Source of the DNA: Megalonaias nervosa
Taxonomy: Eukaryota > Mollusca > Bivalvia > Unionida > Unionidae
Reading direction: 5' to 3'
DNA length: 64,000 bases
Assembly (NCBI GenBank): GCA_016617855.1
Contig: JAECUM010093720.1
Span: 18,442-82,441 of the forward strand
Of this stretch, positions 25,050 through 34,700 are shown piece by piece (the first letter of the stretch is position 1; the number at the start of each line of letters is the position of its first letter). The notes under the pieces were generated by a model. The model made no database searches and had not been told where the DNA came from. It worked only from the letters and a program-made list of their open reading frames with translations. The position numbers were made by a program, and so were the translations under genes.

Positions 25050-27190
25050 GACGAATTTGTCTGTTAGGTGGGTATACTGATGTGTTAAAATGATAAAAAC
25101 AGAAAAAGGGAGTGCACGCACCATTTGAAGGAGAGATCTACTTACAAAATGTTCCGTTTCTCTAGGCCACATGTTGTGCTGCAACTATGGGTCCCAGAGA
25201 AAAATGCCTGTAATTTGTAGTGCTCATGAGTGGAGGCTGAAGGAGAAGGTAGTACGGAATTGACAAAATGTTGCCTTCATGACATCCTCCAAGAAGAATG
25301 GTTCAGACAGGCCCATCAGGCAGCAGTGGCTTGAACCTCATTTGCTTTAGTGTCATAAAAGAGGTCTCTATCAGTAAGGGACTGATAAGCTCTTTGGATT
25401 GTGGTGACAATCCACTATGAGATAGTGGAGTCCAAAATATCAACGGAGCCCTTATGAAGAGAGAAAAGAAGTCTCCTATGCATTCTTTTCTCTTTAGATG
25501 GAAATGCAGTGCCCTAACTGAGCACAAAAATCAATCTTGATCATCTCCAGCACATATTCGACTGATAATGGGAATCTCTACTGGTGATGAAGCTACTAAA
25601 GGTAGCTGATATTTTGGCTAAAAATCCAATTGGCAAAGTAAACAGAATCGTAACTGCCATTACACTGTAGACAGCCAGTGTCAACAATGAATGATTCTTG
25701 CTGTGCCTTCTTGCAGTAGCCAATGTGAGTAAAAACACAGTCTCAATAGAAGTCCTCAAAGGAAGTGTCACTTCAAAGTACATTTTGATTAAGGATCATA
25801 AAACACAAGATAGATTCCACCTGAACATGACAGCAGGAGACAGGTCTCTGCAGCTCAAAATACTTAATGACATCAGTAAGGTAGGAACTGAACCAATTGC
25901 AATGCCCTGAGAGAATTTATCTGTTAGAAATGGCACACCTATAGCCCTTAATAGCTGGTACAACACTTCATCAATCACAGAAGATTCTCAACCTGAATTT
26001 ATAGACCTCGGATTTTGAAGCTCTCATGGCCTGAATGATGCAACTCACAACTGGGCCTGAAAACTTGTTCTGGCAGATAGATGACCTGAGATCAGCCAAG
26101 CATGAAGGTGGTGAGTATGTAGGCTGTTGTGTTGGAGGAAGCACGTGTTGTGACAGAAGATCCCTCCTGTGAGGTAGAGACTTGGGTTGATCTATCAGCT
26201 GGTTTAGAAGATCGTTGAACCACGATTACCGCAGCCACAGTGGGTTATGAGAATAATATGAACAGTGGAAGTTCTGACTTTTGCAGAACTGAGGTACATG
26301 TAGCAGTTGGAATTGTGGGAAGGCATACATGAACAGATGATCCTACTCAAAGCTGAATGTTTCCACTGCTCATGATCTCTGATCTAGGACTGGGGAAACG
26401 TAAAGGAGAAGTCTGCTGTTGAGCCTGGCAGAAGACAAGTACACCAGAGGATTTTCCCATAGTGATAAAAGGGTTATAAAGCAGTGGAGTCCATTCCATG
26501 AGGACTATTTTGCCTGACCTGGACATACTGTCCTTCTTCCTTGGAATGTGGAAAACTTGGAGGATGATGTTCTCTGAGGTGGCCCATCAGAGGAGGTTCT
26601 AGACCTCCAATCCAAGCAAAGAGAAGAGGCATGTGTGCCTACTTGACATCAGAGATATGCTGAATGTATTGTTGATAAAGACCATGACCCATCAAACATA
26701 CTCTGTTAATCCACCCTTGTGATGCTAGAAATATGGTTTTCATTTATAGGTTGTTGATATAGAGGGACAATTCATCCCAATGACCCTGGAGAATTATGCC
26801 CTCTGGCTCCAAATAAGTGCCACAACTAGAACCTGACATGTTGGCAAACAGAAAGGAGTTATGGTCAGGTGCTTGCATGGGGACCTCAATCAGGAATCCA
26901 TCCCAACTGATCCAACAGCCCAAATGGTGAAGAAACTCTGGTCCTAGAGGAATCTGAGCTGATAGAGCATCTCTCAGCAGTTTCCACCTTGTGAGAAAGA
27001 GAAACTGTATAAGGTGCATATGGAGATGTTCTAAGGTAATGAAGGATCTTAGCCAGCTATCTGCCCAACAGGTGGCACCACAGAAAAACCCTGTCCCAAT
27101 CGTTGGAAACCACTAGGATTTTATCATTCGCCAGGGCAGTCTATTGTGATTCAGTCAAACGAGAAACAACTGTCAGAAGCTGCAAGCATT
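25050..27190 (-). pseudogene. DIRS-type retroelement remnant: RT tail, RNase H, tyrosine recombinase
   Basis: Read on the minus strand from 27190 downward with frameshifts, the region gives first the RT C-terminal linker ('LGR.LA..LHYLRTSPYAP'-like, about 27070-27000). An RNase H-like segment follows (27019-26744) with RWKLLRDAL, LGPEFLHHLGCW and FLFANMSG...GTYLEPEG, where the usual catalytic 'TDAS' Asp is replaced. At about 26500-26100 comes the tether region, including SRSG, EWTPL and PP-rich parts. The tyrosine recombinase follows: TVFLLTLATARRHSKNHSLL at about 25745-25680 carries the box I Arg, and a 'PVRALHFHLKR'-like block and LFIRAPLIF are near 25510-25430. This order is the DIRS/tyrosine-recombinase retrotransposon layout. 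Many stops and frame breaks show it is dead. gag, the RT core and the split direct repeats were not found. The edges are approximate. Confidence 0.75.
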
Positions 27191-27210
27191 AAATTATAAT
27201 AATACCGGTG

Positions 27211-27977
27211 ATGTGCTGCTGTGTACCTGGCTGTCATAACAGAGGGGGACATTCGTTCCCCAAGGGAAAATGGAGGAAACAATGGATCCATGCGATACAA
27301 AGAGTCAAGGATGCGTTTAAAAAGTGGATACCATCGAGTGTAGTCTGTAGAATGCACTTCACAGCAGATGGTTACATTCAAGAAACCATACATGGTATGC
27401 TATTTTTGCTTTTTTTTTTGCTCATTTCCTTCAAATATAGTTCAGTCTGACATCTCGTATAATTAGCTATTAAATAATAATGTTCAAAGAAAACTGTACC
27501 TAAACATTTCCAGTAATTTTATTTTCTTCTGATGCACCCCACCAACCCACTAATGCATTGGTTTTATGTCAAGTGATGTAAATCTGGATATCTATTCATA
27601 ACACTGATGATACAATTTTTTTTATGAATTATAAAATGCATTACTTTTAAAAAGATATATTAAGGACAATGTTTTATTGATACTTTCGGTTCAACACCTC
27701 TTTCCAAGAGACTGATTAAAACTGCAATACCCAGTGTGTTTACATGGACCAAGGAACCAACACCAGAGTTTATCAAAACCGTGCACTGAAAAGAAGTGCC
27801 CAAAGGAATATGCTTCAGGAAGCAACCAACAAATGTCCACACTATTGCTCTGAAGAAGATGTTAACTTTGACCTAGATGCGATGAAGATTGTGGTTGATA
27901 ACAATATTGACATAGCTGATGAACTCTCTCTCTCTCTTTTCTCTTATCTTCTTACAGTTAGGTTTATCTTTAGTTGA
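27211..27977 (+). pseudogene. THAP-domain gene remnant, two exons
   Basis: Exon 1 (ATG 27211 to about 27394) has the C2CH THAP layout: CCVPGC near the start, FPK, W, then VCRMHF (CX2H), ending before a GTATGC donor. A second open segment from about 27663 carries RLIKTAIPSVFTW, which is the 'AVPTIF' box that closes THAP domains. A one-base frame break near 27765 moves the frame to RVYQNRALKRSAQRNML and an acidic tail ending ...IDIADEL near 27930. THAP domains bind DNA and occur in P-element/Kolobok transposases and in host factors. No catalytic domain follows. The gene is convergent with the YqaJ remnant and meets it at about 27.95 kb. The frame break suggests decay, though an uncharted small intron could also explain it. 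Confidence 0.7.
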
Positions 27978-28730
27978 GAAAGGGCATTTCACTTCAATGA
28001 GATGTCCATCCAGTGTAATACCATCAGCTGTGGTAGCTAGAAAAGGAGTTTTTTTTCAGAAATGTACATTCCACATCTGTTCACAACTCTTTTTGTAACC
28101 TTCATATAGTTACTGACATCAATACTTTCATATTTTTGTCCATGAAGTACTGCTGGTGCCCGTAACTTTTTATATTCTGTAAATGTATGGGCCAATGCAA
28201 TTTTGTCTGTCTTCTCTGTCAATTTACATATGCCCCCAAAATTTGATGAACATAGTCTTTTACACCTTTCTTCCTTCCATATTGCACTTTTACTTTGATC
28301 GTGGGTGTTTCTTTCAATTGTCATAGCTGTTTCCAAGTCAATGTATATTAAATTGGTTACCTTAAGAAAATAGTCCTCATGAGTTAATTCAAAGTAATCG
28401 TGGTCATGGGCAACTGCAATAATATTAGTGGGTTCAAAAAGTTGAAAAATTGGCATTGCTGAAATTCCTTCCATATTCAAACAAGTATTTCTGAAGAAGT
28501 CTTAATATCTTTTCTTATTTTGATATTGTTTAGGGTCTGGATAAAATTCCAAGTTTGTCATCTCAAAAGCACCTGCCATATTCAATTCTACTTTTGATAG
28601 GTGATCCTTTGTACTTTTTTGTCTGACGAAATGTTTGTAATTTCTGAGTAAAAGTTTCTTCAACTAAACAATGTCCTCAAAATGATCAAATACTGCTGTA
28701 AATACAGCATCAACATGTTTGCAGTAGGGA

Positions 28731-29160
28731 TGAGGACCTATTCCACATTCACATTATCATTCCTGACAGAGGACCTATTCCACATTCACACTGTCATTCC
28801 TGATAGAAGACCTATTCCTACTGCACATTCAGTCATTCCTGATAGAGGACATATTCCACATTCACACTATCATTCCTGATAGAGGACCTATTCCACATTC
28901 ACACTGTCATTCCTGATAGAGGACCTATTCCTACTGCACATTCAGTCATTCCTGATAGAGGACATATTCCACATTCACACTGTCATTCCTGATAGAGGAC
29001 ATATTCCTACTGATCATTCACACTGTCATTCCTGATTGAGGATCTATTCCTACTGCACGTTCACAATGTCATTCCTGACAGAGGATCTATTCCTACTGCA
29101 CATTCACACTCTCATTCCTGACAGAGGACCTATTTCTGCTGCACATTCAGAGTCATTCCA
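28731..29160. repeat. Minisatellite, about 37-40 bp unit, inside the YqaJ-family gene
   Basis: About 11 copies built on ATTCCTGATAGAGGACCTAT and TCCACATTCACACTGTC; longer variants add CCTACTGCACATTCAG. It lies exactly where the SWIM zinc finger should be. Confidence 0.93.
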
Positions 29161-29855
29161 GATTTAATTCCTGCTTATCAAAAGATGTAAATTTTGCATG
29201 TAACTGATTTTGACATATCATTACAACAAGCTGCCCTAGCATGGAATACATCATTCTCTTATGCTGCCCACATGTATCTCAGGAAGCATTCATGATACAA
29301 ATTTGATGCACTTCTATCCAACTTCTTGCCAAATTGGCTCAAATACCTCTCAATTTCATCAATGTTCACCCTAAAAAACATTATATCACTATGGACATCA
29401 TGATAGAGTTTGTCATGTGGTGTAGATATCCAAAACTCTGGACCTGGTGCAAAATTTTGACCAAAGTTGTCATTTCTGTCATAGGCCTCTAACACGAGAA
29501 CAGAAAGAACATTCAGTATAATATTTGCTCAATAATCTATCAAATATATGTGTAATGCAGTAAATATTCAGTGAGAATCTAGTATATTTCCCCAAAAAAT
29601 TGCTAAAATTGTTTCTAAGGCAGTCTTGAACTTTGCGAAATTTCACCACCCACTAAATATCTAAAGAAGTTTTCACAATAAATCACTGAATGTTACGTGG
29701 ATTATATAATTCTAGGGGCATGAAAATAATTACATAAAAGAATTAAAGTTAATTGTGTGAAAATGACATGCATTCCATTTTTTATGCAGATATGAGAAAA
29801 TGTTATTTCCCATTGTCGACAACAATATTACTCGTTACACTGAATATATGCTTAC

Positions 29856-29956
29856 CCATCCGCTAGCTCCTTCTTTTGCCCAGATAACTTAGCTCCTCGC
29901 CTTTTTAACTCCTCTCTGAGTGATGGCAGTCTCCATGATCCATAAGCTTGAGACAT
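29856..29956 (-). CDS. SAP-motif first exon of the YqaJ-family gene
   Basis: 101 nt: ATG, 33 codons, two bases, then GGTAAGC. It contains the SAP helix-extended-helix pattern (LREELKRRGAKLSGQKKELAD), a DNA-binding module. It has no stop. Simple joining to exon 2 does not hold the frame in front of EAYDRN (one base off), consistent with decay near the acceptor. Confidence 0.75.
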
Positions 29957-30174
29957 TGCTTAAAGCAACATGCTATCAATTCTTTGCTTGTTTGTCAAGG
30001 AGGAAGTAAAGCAGAAGTAATCTTGGACTGCGCTGTTCCATGCTGCCACCTATCAGATTCAAGGGAAGATAACTTGCTAGGATCCCTCACTGGATTCACA
30101 GCGGTGTTCAGGGTTCCCAATAGGGATAGGTAAAGACAAGAAGACAACAATGTTTCTACTTGTTGCACCTCTAG

Positions 30175-30291
30175 AAGTGCCAGGATTCAATCTACCTGAT
30201 CCAGTAGAACCTGGACTAAATTCAGGTTGTAAGTTAATCTATCGCCATGTCAACAAAGTCATGAGATGGAATGAGTTCCATCTCCTCCAGG
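30175..30291 (+). CDS. Candidate orphan exon, plus strand, function unknown
   Basis: 117 nt bounded by a pyrimidine tract ending CTCTAG and by donor GTGAGT. It holds two bases, 38 open codons and one base. The peptide starts VPGFNLPDPVEPGLNSGCKL and continues with IYRHVNKVMRW. Composition is protein-like (Pro, Trp, Arg, His) and unlike the AT-driven chance frames nearby. It lies 220 bp from the divergent SAP exon and antisense to the unseen 3' part of RSAD1. I do not recognise the family, and no second exon was found. Confidence 0.35.
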
Positions 30292-30324
30292 GTGAGTAAA
30301 GACCCAAATGAATTACTGTGGCAT

Positions 30325-30378
30325 CATCAACCATATTGATACTAAATATAAATCAACCATATTGATACTAAATATAAC
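30325..30378 (+). repeat. Tandem duplication, 26-bp unit, two copies
   Basis: CAACCATATTGATACTAAAT plus ATAAAT occurs twice in a row. Confidence 0.9.
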
Positions 30379-30553
30379 TGCAATGGGTCTCCTACAAAAA
30401 CCTTCATTTGTAACTAAAATCAAAAACTGACCACTACTTTGGACTTGCATACTGAGCAGTCATGTGACCTATGCATCATCTTGTGGGGTTCCTTAGTGTA
30501 TAAAAGTTTCATTGAAATTATCATTAACTGATTCATTTTGAAAATAAATTAGT

Positions 30554-31080
30554 TGAGTCTGGATCCTGAATTTGGTCCTTTGTGGATCAACATGACTATG
30601 GCCCATGGAACTCGTCTGGATCCTGAATTTGGTCCTTTGTGGATCAACATGACTACGGCCCATGGACTAGATCCTGAATTTGGTCCTTTGTGGATCAACA
30701 TGACTATGGCCCATGGACTAGATCCTGAATTTGGTCCTTTGTGGATCAACATGACTATGGCCCATGGACTGGATCCTGAATTTGGTCCTTTGTGGATCAA
30801 CATGACTATGGCCCATGGACTGGATCATGAATTTGGTCCTTTGTGGATCAATTTGACTATGGCCCATGGACTAGATCCTGAATTTGGTCCTTTGTGGATC
30901 AACATGACTATGGCCCATGGACTAGATCCTGAATTTGGTCCTTTGTGGATCAACATGACTATGGCCCATGGACTGGATCCTGAATTTGGTCCTTTGTGGA
31001 TCAACATGACTATGGCCCATGGACTGGATCATGAATTTGGTCCTTTGTGGATCAATTTGACTATGGCCCATGGAACTCGT
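30554..31080. repeat. 51-bp minisatellite, open on both strands, with 204-bp higher-order unit
   Basis: Ten units of 51 bp (17 codons) built on CTGGATCCTGAATTTGGTCC. On the plus strand each unit reads LDPEFGPLWINMTMAHG, on the minus strand a different 17-residue peptide, both without stops. Units 3-6 and 7-10 repeat the same order of variants (CTA, CTA, CTG, then CTG with HEF/INL changes), giving a 204-bp higher-order repeat. The last unit, like the first, ends in ACTCGT. No signal peptide or flanking exon supports a real protein. Confidence 0.95.
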
Positions 31081-31349
31081 CTGGTAATGGTGAGTTTCAT
31101 GAAGGCAAGCACATTATTGACAAGTTCTGAGAGCAAATAAAACAGGGACCTACCATTTAAGTACCCATCAACTGGCCTATGGGCATAAGCAACATTTGTT
31201 GGCCTTCTTGTGGGTGGTGGCTGTTGAACTAGGTTACTGACTAATGTCTGATGTTGGCCAACAAATCTAATTTTCAGTTTTCAGAGGTTTTTAGTTTCCT
31301 GAGAGTTTAACATGTGAAAAATATGTCACTTAATAAATGCTTATGTGAC

Positions 31350-31351
<2 letters not shown>

Positions 31352-31387
<36 letters not shown>

Positions 31388-31396
31388 CAGAGAATG
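31352..31396 (+). repeat. (GA)n microsatellite
   Basis: About 16 uninterrupted GA repeats, then GGGAGACAGAGA. Confidence 0.97.
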
Positions 31397-31613
31397 TAAT
31401 GGACATAATGAGGGTTCGGTTTTGAGGGGTTTCACTTAATATACTTGGAGATTCAATCAACAGAAGCTTACTGTAACCTTCAGATAATAATGTTGTCTAA
31501 GAAAGAAAATGTCTGGAGAAAAGTACAGTGTCTGAAATTTCAAAACTTAATAAGTTTAGGACTAAGCCCAATTTGGCAAACTGTGATTACTCTTCCTAAC
31601 TTATGACATCTAC

Positions 31614-31746
31614 CTCAGTCTCTCCGTCTCCAATTTGGTCGGGTTAGCCTCAAGTGTGACCTCTGACCCAGGCTTAAAGGTTACCTTATCATGGACAGTG
31701 TTTATAACTCTTTCTATTGTACTAGGCAGGGCCAAACTGGGTGTGC
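31614..31746 (-). CDS. RSAD1: RSAD1 exon with TPSLA and LEANPT motifs (133 nt)
   Basis: Acceptor CTTTTTCAG and donor GTAGAT. Two bases complete the glycine from the preceding exon, then 43 open codons read TPSLALPSTIERVINTVHDK followed by a segment containing EVTLEANPTKLETERL, then two bases. TPSLA and EVTLEANPT are diagnostic HemW/RSAD1 motifs. A 480-bp pogo-like MITE lies about 160 bp upstream in the preceding intron. An internal GTAACC after HDK looks like a donor, but the frame continues through conserved residues, so it is not the exon end. Confidence 0.92.
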
Positions 31747-34700
31747 CTGAAAAAGACAACACAACAAACTAACAGGTCTCATTTGTCATGTCCACAGGCA
31801 TGAATGTAGCTAGGCAATCTGATTTATGCACTGTCACACTGGGGATTCATGCAGTTCGAAACAGATATAATCTTTTGCAGCATTTTTTAAAAAGAAAAAC
31901 TAAATACAGTGGGGCCCTGGCTTACAAACCTAATCGGTTCCCGGATGGCGTTCGTAACCTGGGATGTTCGTAGCCTGGAACACGTTTTCCCATAGGGTCC
32001 CATTGTTAAATTTTTAATCTGTTCCAGAGCCGAAAAAGAAAAATTGCCGAAAATCGCTGCTTCACTACATGTACTGTACAAACACAACACATACATAGCA
32101 ATAAAACACACAAACACACTCAAAACCCACAAAAACAACACAAACATGACACAAAAATAAACACAAGAACACCACAGACTCCTTTTTTCACCTTTTTTTA
32201 ACTCTATTTTGAATAGAGGCAGCCATATGTGAGCTCGCGTGTTCGAAATTTTGCGCGCAAGCAAATGGCAGTTCAGTTCATAACCCGAGTCACCGTTCGT
32301 AACCCGAGTCATTTGTTTTGGCCGGCCGGGCATTCGCAACCTGGATCGTTCGTAACCCAGGGTGTTCGTAAGCCAGGGCCCCACTGTATGGTTGGGACCA
32401 TTACACACAACTATCAAGATTACACACAACATTCAAGAAGGTCAGTCCATAATCTATTGTTAAATTCCTTACATCAATGCATAAACTTGGCTGAAGACTT
32501 TAATTTCTGATTCATTGCTCCAATATACAGGACTGAGATGATGTATCAGCACAACAAAATACTGCACATAATGATACATATAAGAAATTTGGCATAGAAA
32601 CTACCACAAGAGTCCCATGAATGGCACATTATTATATGCTCATTTTTTTCTGTTAAACTTTACATTGTCAGAATCGTTCAATATTTCCCAATATTGCACC
32701 CTCGCGCTGAATTCATACTGAATGCACGCGAATAAAGGAACTACTTTCTATTGTAAATAAACAATTTTTTTCTGAATGAACTAAAGCAAATGTTTGATGG
32801 ACTGCCACATATCAGCAGCTTTGGCACATTCCACGTTAACTTTTTTGATACAATGTTTCAGATTTAGGCTAGCTATAGACGCCAGACAAGGTTCATTAAA
32901 ATAACATGCAAGTTATAAGACATAAACTTGTCTTCTTTAGCTGGTAATAAAAATGGCAAAAATATACTTACAATTTTACATCCTGAATTTCCTTAAAATG
33001 TACTTTCTTAGTTCTGCAAATCCGAATTACATAAGACATGTCATGGGTTCTCAAGGTTGATTACACATTTCGAAATTGTACTGTAATTTCGACTACTGAG
33101 TATATTCTAAGTGCAATTACATCCTCCTTACTGCACTCAAAATGAAATAAACATTAAATTCAACAGCGTCTTTTCGATAATTGCAATTGAAAGACTTCAT
33201 ATTTTCCCCACATTATGATTTGAATCATTCAATGACAGAACAGAAACACGCATGCCGACATCAACATACTTCTGCCTCGCTGCTTCAATACGATGTATTT
33301 CATGTAGAATTGCCACAGACGCTGTAAGTTACTAAATCCAGATCATAATCACGAAATTGCGTCAAATCAACAAAAATACCAAAACGTATTCATTTCAGAT
33401 CAAATTGAAAAGTTGTTGCAATGTGCAGTCATTCACAATATGACTCCAAATTCAATTTTAAGTTGACCAAACGCCATTTTCTTTCGAAACTTACGTCTAG
33501 CGCGTGACCAACTTCAAATTTATCTGGGTGGAGTTACGTGCGCATTAATATGTTGTTGTGTAATGATGCATCTACGCTTGTGCATTTAGTCTGAAATACA
33601 GCATACATTCAGTTACTTTGTTTCTTGCAGGGTTTTTTATTGGTATATTTAAGCCTTAAGTAGAATAAGAAAATGAGCATATAATAAAAAGGTTACTGCA
33701 TTTGTATTGGAAAATATGAACTCGTTTTTTTGGATGGATATACTGCACTCCCAAGGTTGTATAGCCATCCGAAAAACTCATTCATATTTTCCCATACAAA
33801 TGCAGTAACCTATACACCATGTTTAATAGATAACTGACAGAATTTTTCAATAAAATTTTTAATGATAAACAGTACTCATATCCAAATAACATCAAGTGAG
33901 GTCCAAAAGCAGGTCACTGTGTTGTATATGTATCCAAAATAACATCAAGTGAGGTCCAATGGCAGGTCACTGTGTGATATACATATCCAAATAACATAAA
34001 GTGAGATCCACCATCAGATCACTGTGGTAATACATATTGAAATAACATTAAGTGAGATCCAACATCAAATCACTGTGGTATACATATCCAAATAACATTA
34101 AGTGAGATCCAACATCAGATCACTATGGTATACATATCCAAATAAAATAAAGTGAGGTCCAACAGCAGGTTACCATGTGGTATGCATATCCAAATAACAT
34201 CAAGTAATGTCCAACAGCAGGCTACCGTGTGGTATCCATATCCAAATAACATCAAGTAATGTCCAACAGCAGGTCACCGTGTGGTATGCATATCCAAATA
34301 ACATCAAGTAATGTCCAACAGCAGGCTACCATGAAGTATCCATATCCAAATAACATCAAGTAATGTCCAACAGCAGGTCACCATGTGGTATGCATATCCA
34401 AATAACATCAAATGAGGTCCAACAACAGGTCACCGTGTGGTATGCATATCCAAATAACATCAAGTAATGTCCAACAGCAGGCTACCGTGTGGCATCCATA
34501 TCCAAATAACATCAAGTAATGTCCAACAGCAGGTCACCGTGTGGTATGCATATCCAAATAACATCAAATGAGGTCCAACAGCAGGCCACTGTGTGGAACA
34601 TGGTCTGTACACTTAAGACTATATACAAGTCTTGCATCTGGAAATTTACATGAGTCTTGATAATCAAGATGTCTGCCATGATTGCAAATTTGCTGCATCA

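Larger units (their letters stand above)
27956..29956 (-). pseudogene. SAP-SWIM-YqaJ family gene, broken
   Basis: Minus-strand gene. Exon 1 (29956-29856) starts with ATG and encodes a SAP motif (LREELKRRGAKLSGQKKEL), followed by donor GTAAGC. Exon 2 (from about 29488) continues with EAYDRNDNFGQNF and a domain ending SASNLYHECFLRYMW; an in-frame TAA follows, then a CNDMSKSVTCKIYI-like strand. The SWIM finger should come next, but a minisatellite (28731-29160) lies there. Only its last half (YCKHVDAVF) reappears at about 28725. From 28480 the YqaJ-type exonuclease domain runs: SSNFGGICKL, YESIDVSNYMKV, RCGMYIS. A slip at a T run near 28050 separates it from the catalytic DG...LIEVKCP at about 28020-27985. 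A GTAAGA donor follows at 27955. YqaJ enzymes are lambda-exonuclease-like nucleases; these SAP/SWIM fusions are, from memory, multicopy in molluscs and cnidarians with unknown role. Stops, frame breaks and the missing SWIM half mark it as a pseudogene. Confidence 0.82.

Noticed and set aside
30470..30500. GTP-coding minus-strand site after an AG as the RSAD1 GGGTPS exon
   Set aside because: It continues as PQDDA and a stop; the correct TPSLA exon is at 31614-31746.
30553..31140. 195-codon open frame (and minus-strand counterparts) as a real repeat protein
   Set aside because: It is wholly made of the 51-bp minisatellite, is also open on the other strand, and has no flanking exon, signal peptide or non-repeat domain.
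31887..32432. 181-codon minus-strand frame as a gene
   Set aside because: It lies across the 480-bp TA-flanked MITE; its ends are the TIRs and no domain is visible.
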